In this document: positions 15,391 through 19,218 of the stretch, piece by piece
Layout of the letters: every line of letters begins with the position of its first letter
How positions within the stretch are numbered: position 1 is the first letter of the stretch
Assembly (NCBI GenBank): GCA_031552335.1
Contig: JAVBMQ010000102.1
Span: 1-19,218, forward strand
Length of the DNA: 19,218 bases
DNA from: JAISFI01 sp031552335
GTDB lineage: Bacteria; Bacteroidota; Bacteroidia; Bacteroidales; Azobacteroidaceae
Reading direction: 5' to 3'
Position numbers and translations under genes: made by a program
The notes under the pieces: generated by a model
What the model saw: the letters and a program-made list of their open reading frames with translations, nothing else
What the model was told of the DNA's origin: nothing
Database searches by the model: none

Positions 15391-15398
15391 TAACTTGC
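15391..15398 (+). promoter_or_regulatory. Possible -7 region of the beta-galactosidase gene
   Basis: TAACTTGC, followed by ACC, resembles a Bacteroidetes -7 box (TAnnTTTG) with one T missing. It would give a leader of about 30 bases before the ATG at 15432. No convincing -33 element is at the right distance. Confidence 0.3.
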
Positions 15399-15431
15399 AC
15401 CCCATAACTTATAAAATAGAAGATATTACCA

Positions 15432-18400
15432 ATGAAGAAATTACTTGTTGGCACTTTATTATTGGCCGCCATGACTGCATTTTCCCAACAGAATTTTTGG
15501 GAAGATCCGACGATTGTAGATGAAGGAAAAGAACCCGCCCGGGCAGATTTCGTACCATATCAAATGGTTGAACAAGTTACGAAAGATAATAAATGGGATT
15601 CTCCGGCTGTAAAATCTCTCAATGGAACCTGGAAGTTTAATTTTGTTACGAAACCGGCATTACGTCCGCTGGATTTTTACCGGGATAATTTTAATGATTC
15701 GGATTGGAAGAATATAAAGGTACCCGGAAGTTGGGAAACTCAGGGTTTTGGTGTTCCTGTTTATACGAATATAACCTATATTTTCCCTAAAAATCCGCCA
15801 TATGTTGACAACGAAGATTTGCCTGTAGGTACTTATCGTACGACTTTCGACCTTCCGGATAATTTTTCTGATAAAGAAGTGATACTGTATTTTGGATCTG
15901 TCTCAGGAGCTGCCACTTTTTATTTGAACGGACAAAAAATAGGGTATTCAAAAGCCGCTAAAACTCCTGCCGAGTTTGATATTACGTCTATGGTAAAGAA
16001 AAAAGGGAATGTGTTGTCATTGCAGGTATTTAAATGGTCGGACGCTTCTTATGTGGAGGACCAGGATTTCTGGCGTTTGGCCGGTATTGAAAGAGATGTA
16101 ATGCTGATCGCACGTCCGAAAGTTTCCATAGAAGATTTTTTTGTTGTAGGAGATCTGGATAAAGAGTATAAAAACGGGGAGTGGAAAACGGATGTTACCA
16201 TCCGCAATTTTAATGCATCTGCAGCAAGCCGTTATATTGTAGAAGTAGCTCTTTTGGACGAAACAAACAAACCGGTTGCTTTCCAGAAAAAAACTCTTCC
16301 GGAAATAATTGCAAAAGGAAAAACGACTGTTTCTTTTTCTCAGAAAGTGAACAATCCCAAAAAATGGTCGGCCGAATACCCTAACTTGTATACTTTGAGT
16401 GTACAATTGAAAGACCAGGGAGGTAATGTGATAGAAACCGCAGGTTGCAAAACCGGTTTCAGAAAAATGGAAATGAAAAACGGACAATTGCTGGTCAACG
16501 GACAAGCGATTATTATCCGTGGGGTAAATCTACATGAACATCATGAGAAATACGGACATTATGTAGATATGGAAACTTCCCTGAAAGATATGGCATTGTG
16601 GAAACAATACAATATCAACGCGGTACGTACTTCACATTATCCTCAACATCCGGAGTTTTATAAACTGTGCGATAAATATGGTATCTATGTGGTGGATGAA
16701 GCAAATCTCGAAGCGCATGGTTTAGATGGGATGCCGGTAGACAATAATCACCCATCTCATTCGAAAGACTGGCAGGGCCAGTTATTAGACCGGACTATCC
16801 GTATGTTTGAACGGGATAAAAACTTCCCTTGTGTCATTACCTGGTCATTGGGAAATGAAAGTGATTTCGGCAGTAATTATGAGATAACTTATACCTGGCT
16901 GAAAGAACATGATAAGGCTCGCAGGCCTGTACAATTCCAACGTGCCCGCGAGAATGCTTTTACCGATATTTTTGCTCCCATGTATTTTAATGTAGCCCGG
17001 ATTGAAAAATATGCGCAACGTACCGATATTACTATTCCTTTAATTGAATGTGAATATGCACATTCTATGGGTAACAGTACCGGTAATTTACAGGAATATT
17101 GGGATGTAATCATGAAATATCCGGCTTTACAGGGTGGATTTATCTGGGACTGGGTAGACCAGGGATTGGAAACTTTCGACGAAACAGGCCGGAAATATTG
17201 GGCGTATGGTGGTGACAGAGGTGGCCATGTATGGACACATGATGAAAATTTCTGTGCCAATGGTTTGATCAATGCCGATCGTACCATCCATCCGGCATTG
17301 AATGAAGTAAAAAAAGTGTACCAAAGTATCTGGATGAAACCCATAGATATGGATAAAGGAAAAATCTTATTCCTCAATTACAATTTATTTACGGATCTGA
17401 ATGTATTTGATTACCAATGGGAATTATTTAAGAATGGTAAGTCTGTTAAAAAAGAATCTTTTTCAGTTTCTTGTAAACCTATGGGAAAAGAAGAAGTGAG
17501 CCTGAAACTTCCTTCTGTTCAATATGATAAAGGGGTTGAGTATTTTCTGGTAGTCAGAGCATTAACAAAAACAGCAACGGATCTTGTTCCCGCAAAACAT
17601 GTAGTCGCCGAAGAACAGTTTTCTTTCCCTCACAACAATTATTTTGTGAAGGATAAAATGGTAAATGGTACATTGAGTATGGAACATACAAATGATTATT
17701 TTTCTTTCCGGAGTGGAGAAGTAAAGGGACGTATTAATCTGAAAACCGGAATATTGGATCAGTATTCATATGGAGATAAAAAGCTTTTGACGCAGATGCC
17801 TGTCCCTAATTTCTGGCGTGCACCAACTGATAATGATTTTGGTTATAATATGCCTGCCTCTCATAATGTATGGCGTACTGCCGGAGATTTCCGCAATGTG
17901 ATCAATGTACAGGTGAAAGATAAAACGGCAGAAGGAGTGGAAGTTGTTGCCCAATTGATCTTGAAATATATTGATGTCCCTTATACGATTTCTTATTTTA
18001 TTAATAATGAAGGTACTATTCGTATAACTGCGGATGTAAATCTCGTAGGAAAAACCATGCCTGATCTTCCCCGATTTGGTATGAAAATGGAATTGCCGGA
18101 ATCTTTCGACCAGGTTGCATATTATGGAAGAGGTCCCTGGGAGAACTACAGTGACCGGAATACATCAGCATTTATCGGATTGTATACATGTAAAGTGGAT
18201 GATCTGAAATTCGATTATATCCGTCCGCAGGAAAATGGCTACAGAACAGATGTACGGACTGTTTCCTTTACTGATGATACCGGTTTTGGAGTCGTTTTTG
18301 AAGGCTTTGAACAACCGATCTGTTTCAATGCCCGTCACAATTATGATGAAGATTCCGATCCGGGTCTTTCCAAAAAACAACAACATCCGATTGATGTAGA

Positions 18401-18548
18401 TCCTCGTCACACGCTGGCTGTAAATATCGACCTGAAACAAATGGGTGTAGGGGGAGATGACAGTTGGGGGTCCAAACCAATGGATCAATACAGGTTGTTG
18501 AACAGGAGGTATAGTTATTCGTATTTGATTCGTCCGGTGGGCAAATAA
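15432..18548 (+). CDS. Periplasmic GH2 beta-galactosidase (LacZ-type)
   Basis: This is a glycoside hydrolase family 2 enzyme expected to release terminal beta-galactosyl residues from oligosaccharides. It begins with a Sec signal peptide (MKKLLVGTLLLAAMTAFS, cleavage near residue 18), so it is exported, unlike E. coli LacZ. In order come the jelly-roll sugar-binding domain (about 55-230, with NGTWKF, VPGSWETQGFG and GYSKAAKTPAEFD), an Ig-like domain (about 235-345), the catalytic TIM barrel (about 346-640), and the LacZ domains 4 and 5 (about 640-1035, including FWRAPTDNDFG). The catalytic acid/base is Glu476 in SLGNESDFG and the nucleophile Glu541 in ECEYAHSMGN. The 1038 residues match three-domain-plus LacZ-type enzymes. 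No SusC/SusD genes or regulators are adjacent, so it is not visibly in a polysaccharide-utilisation locus. Precise substrate preference cannot be read from sequence. Confidence 0.93.
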   Translation: MKKLLVGTLLLAAMTAFSQQNFWEDPTIVDEGKEPARADFVPYQMVEQVTKDNKWDSPAVKSLNGTWKFNFVTKPALRPLDFYRDNFNDSDWKNIKVPGSWETQGFGVPVYTNITYIFPKNPPYVDNEDLPVGTYRTTFDLPDNFSDKEVILYFGSVSGAATFYLNGQKIGYSKAAKTPAEFDITSMVKKKGNVLSLQVFKWSDASYVEDQDFWRLAGIERDVMLIARPKVSIEDFFVVGDLDKEYKNGEWKTDVTIRNFNASAASRYIVEVALLDETNKPVAFQKKTLPEIIAKGKTTVSFSQKVNNPKKWSAEYPNLYTLSVQLKDQGGNVIETAGCKTGFRKMEMKNGQLLVNGQAIIIRGVNLHEHHEKYGHYVDMETSLKDMALWKQYNINAVRTSHYPQHPEFYKLCDKYGIYVVDEANLEAHGLDGMPVDNNHPSHSKDWQGQLLDRTIRMFERDKNFPCVITWSLGNESDFGSNYEITYTWLKEHDKARRPVQFQRARENAFTDIFAPMYFNVARIEKYAQRTDITIPLIECEYAHSMGNSTGNLQEYWDVIMKYPALQGGFIWDWVDQGLETFDETGRKYWAYGGDRGGHVWTHDENFCANGLINADRTIHPALNEVKKVYQSIWMKPIDMDKGKILFLNYNLFTDLNVFDYQWELFKNGKSVKKESFSVSCKPMGKEEVSLKLPSVQYDKGVEYFLVVRALTKTATDLVPAKHVVAEEQFSFPHNNYFVKDKMVNGTLSMEHTNDYFSFRSGEVKGRINLKTGILDQYSYGDKKLLTQMPVPNFWRAPTDNDFGYNMPASHNVWRTAGDFRNVINVQVKDKTAEGVEVVAQLILKYIDVPYTISYFINNEGTIRITADVNLVGKTMPDLPRFGMKMELPESFDQVAYYGRGPWENYSDRNTSAFIGLYTCKVDDLKFDYIRPQENGYRTDVRTVSFTDDTGFGVVFEGFEQPICFNARHNYDEDSDPGLSKKQQHPIDVDPRHTLAVNIDLKQMGVGGDDSWGSKPMDQYRLLNRRYSYSYLIRPVGK

Positions 18549-18587
18549 TTTTTTTAACCCACATTGCACCCCATCAGATTAAAAGTC

Positions 18588-18637
18588 TCTGTAGTACACA
18601 AATCGAATTTTTCAAAATCCGATTTGTGTACTACAGA
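18588..18637 (+). terminator. Long hairpin downstream of the beta-galactosidase gene
   Basis: Two perfect 18-base arms (18588-18605 and 18620-18637; outer part CTGTAGTACACAAATCG) enclose 14 bases that can extend the stem by ATTTT/AAAAT after one mismatch. The tail is only moderately T-rich (TTTTCGTTTT). The size and symmetry favour a terminator or 3'-end stabilising hairpin for the gene ending 40 bases before. The 262-base gap (18549-18810) otherwise shows only a weak 8-base inverted pair (18670-18677 with 18719-18726) and the transposase promoter. Confidence 0.6.
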
Positions 18638-18774
18638 TTTTCGTTTTACAAAAGGTTTTGATTTGTAATTCAGCCGGTTGTATATTGCTTCAACTTTTTC
18701 CTGACTTCGGCACTTTTTCCGGCTGATTTCATAATACATTGATAATCAGGCATTATTTTTGTTATTTTTTATCA

Positions 18775-18807
18775 TTTTGGGTGAATCGGTAGTTTTTCCT
18801 ACTTTTG
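18775..18807 (+). promoter_or_regulatory. Predicted promoter of the IS1634-type transposase
   Basis: TTTTG (18775-18779), a 20-base spacer and a perfect -7 box TACTTTTG (18800-18807). The transposase ATG lies only four bases after the -7 box, so the transcript would start at or next to the start codon. A second TATTTTTG at 18754-18761 has no -33 partner. Confidence 0.55.
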
Positions 18808-18810
18808 TTC

Positions 18811-19218
18811 ATGTTCATCCGCAAACGAAAAAACAAATCAGGCAGTACTTCGGTCGTGGTAGTTGATAAAAGCCGGGGTAAATTCACGGAGCTGATAACC
18901 ATCGGTACCAGCCGTAATGCAGCAGAGATAGAGCGGTTGTGTCAGCAGGGGAAGGAATGGATAAAAAAGCATACAGCTTCCCCTGAGTTGGATTTATTTG
19001 GGGAACGAGCTCAGGCTGAACATTTCCTAGACAATATAGAACAACTCCTTATCAATGGCACAGAACTGTTATTGAGCCATATTTTCGACCAAATAGGTTT
19101 TTCTGCCATAGAGGATGCTACTTTCAGACATTTGGTACTCTCCCGGTTAAGTTTTCCAGCAAGCAAACGAGCTACTGTAGAATACCTCAAAGATTATTAT
19201 GATACGGATGTCGATTTA
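18811..19218 (+). CDS. IS1634-family transposase, N-terminal part (runs off the window)
   Basis: The frame is open from the ATG at 18811 to the last base, 136 codons with no stop. The start MFIRKRKNKSGSTSVVVVD followed by a KFTELITIGTS segment is characteristic of IS1634-family (IS4-related, DDE) transposases of Bacteroidota. These elements move by cut-and-paste. The DDE catalytic core is beyond the window, so integrity cannot be judged. The left terminal inverted repeat cannot be fixed without the other end; it should lie between the beta-galactosidase hairpin (ends 18637) and 18811. The start codon is unusually close to the predicted -7 box. No Shine-Dalgarno-like sequence is visible, as is usual in this phylum. 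Confidence 0.8.
   Translation, partial: MFIRKRKNKSGSTSVVVVDKSRGKFTELITIGTSRNAAEIERLCQQGKEWIKKHTASPELDLFGERAQAEHFLDNIEQLLINGTELLLSHIFDQIGFSAIEDATFRHLVLSRLSFPASKRATVEYLKDYYDTDVDL

Noticed and set aside
18670..18726. Inverted pair TCAGCCGG / CCGGCTGA as a possible IS end or hairpin
   Set aside because: Only eight bases with a 41-base loop. Without the other end of the IS there is nothing to match it to, so it is not evidence for a terminal inverted repeat.
18554..18739. A 61-codon open frame on the minus strand between the beta-galactosidase and transposase genes
   Set aside because: About a third of it is the long hairpin at 18588-18637, and the protein has no recognisable family. I treated it as chance, though a gene remnant cannot be excluded.

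Overview
The window looks like chromosomal DNA from a low-GC member of the Bacteroidota, most likely Bacteroidales. The protein families fit (a large Bacteroidetes-type II-C Cas9, Bacteroidetes-style CydA/CydB with a DUF4492 partner, a secreted GH2 beta-galactosidase, an IS1634-type transposase). So do the promoters, which repeatedly follow the Bacteroidetes pattern of a TTTG-type -33 element and a TAnnTTTG -7 element.

Layout. Positions 1-7512 hold a type II-C CRISPR-Cas module. On the minus strand, in transcription order, are cas9 (1539 aa), a tracrRNA-like element, a RhuM-family gene, cas1 and cas2, followed by a strong hairpin at the window edge. No repeat-spacer array is inside the window; it probably lies left of position 1. 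The likely functional tracrRNA is encoded divergently on the plus strand at about 7433-7512, between cas9 and pbpC. The rest is housekeeping or accessory: pbpC (plus), a Gcr-like membrane protein annotated as a 'site-specific recombinase' (plus), then on the minus strand the DUF4492-cydA-cydB cluster for cytochrome bd oxidase, convergent with the Gcr gene. Next come a periplasmic GH2 beta-galactosidase (plus) and, running off the right edge, the start of an IS1634-family transposase.

The most interesting part is the RNA component of the CRISPR locus. cas9 is flanked by two related tracrRNA tails, one at 7451-7491 (plus) and one at 2565-2605 (minus), identical at 34 of 41 aligned positions without a gap. 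The copy behind cas9 has an 11-bp self-complementary hairpin exactly where a repeat:anti-repeat duplex would sit, so it resembles a natural crRNA-tracrRNA fusion (a natural single guide). The sequence just 5' of its repeat-like arm shares 11 nt with the last codons of cas9. This recalls the long-form tracrRNA that autoregulates Cas9 in Streptococcus pyogenes, but here it is inference only. The element ends in a terminator-like hairpin 24 bp before the rhuM start codon, so it also sits where it could separate cas9 expression from rhuM-cas1-cas2.

The cas9 and tracrRNA promoters are back to back, with their -33 elements forming one near-palindromic 11-bp core.
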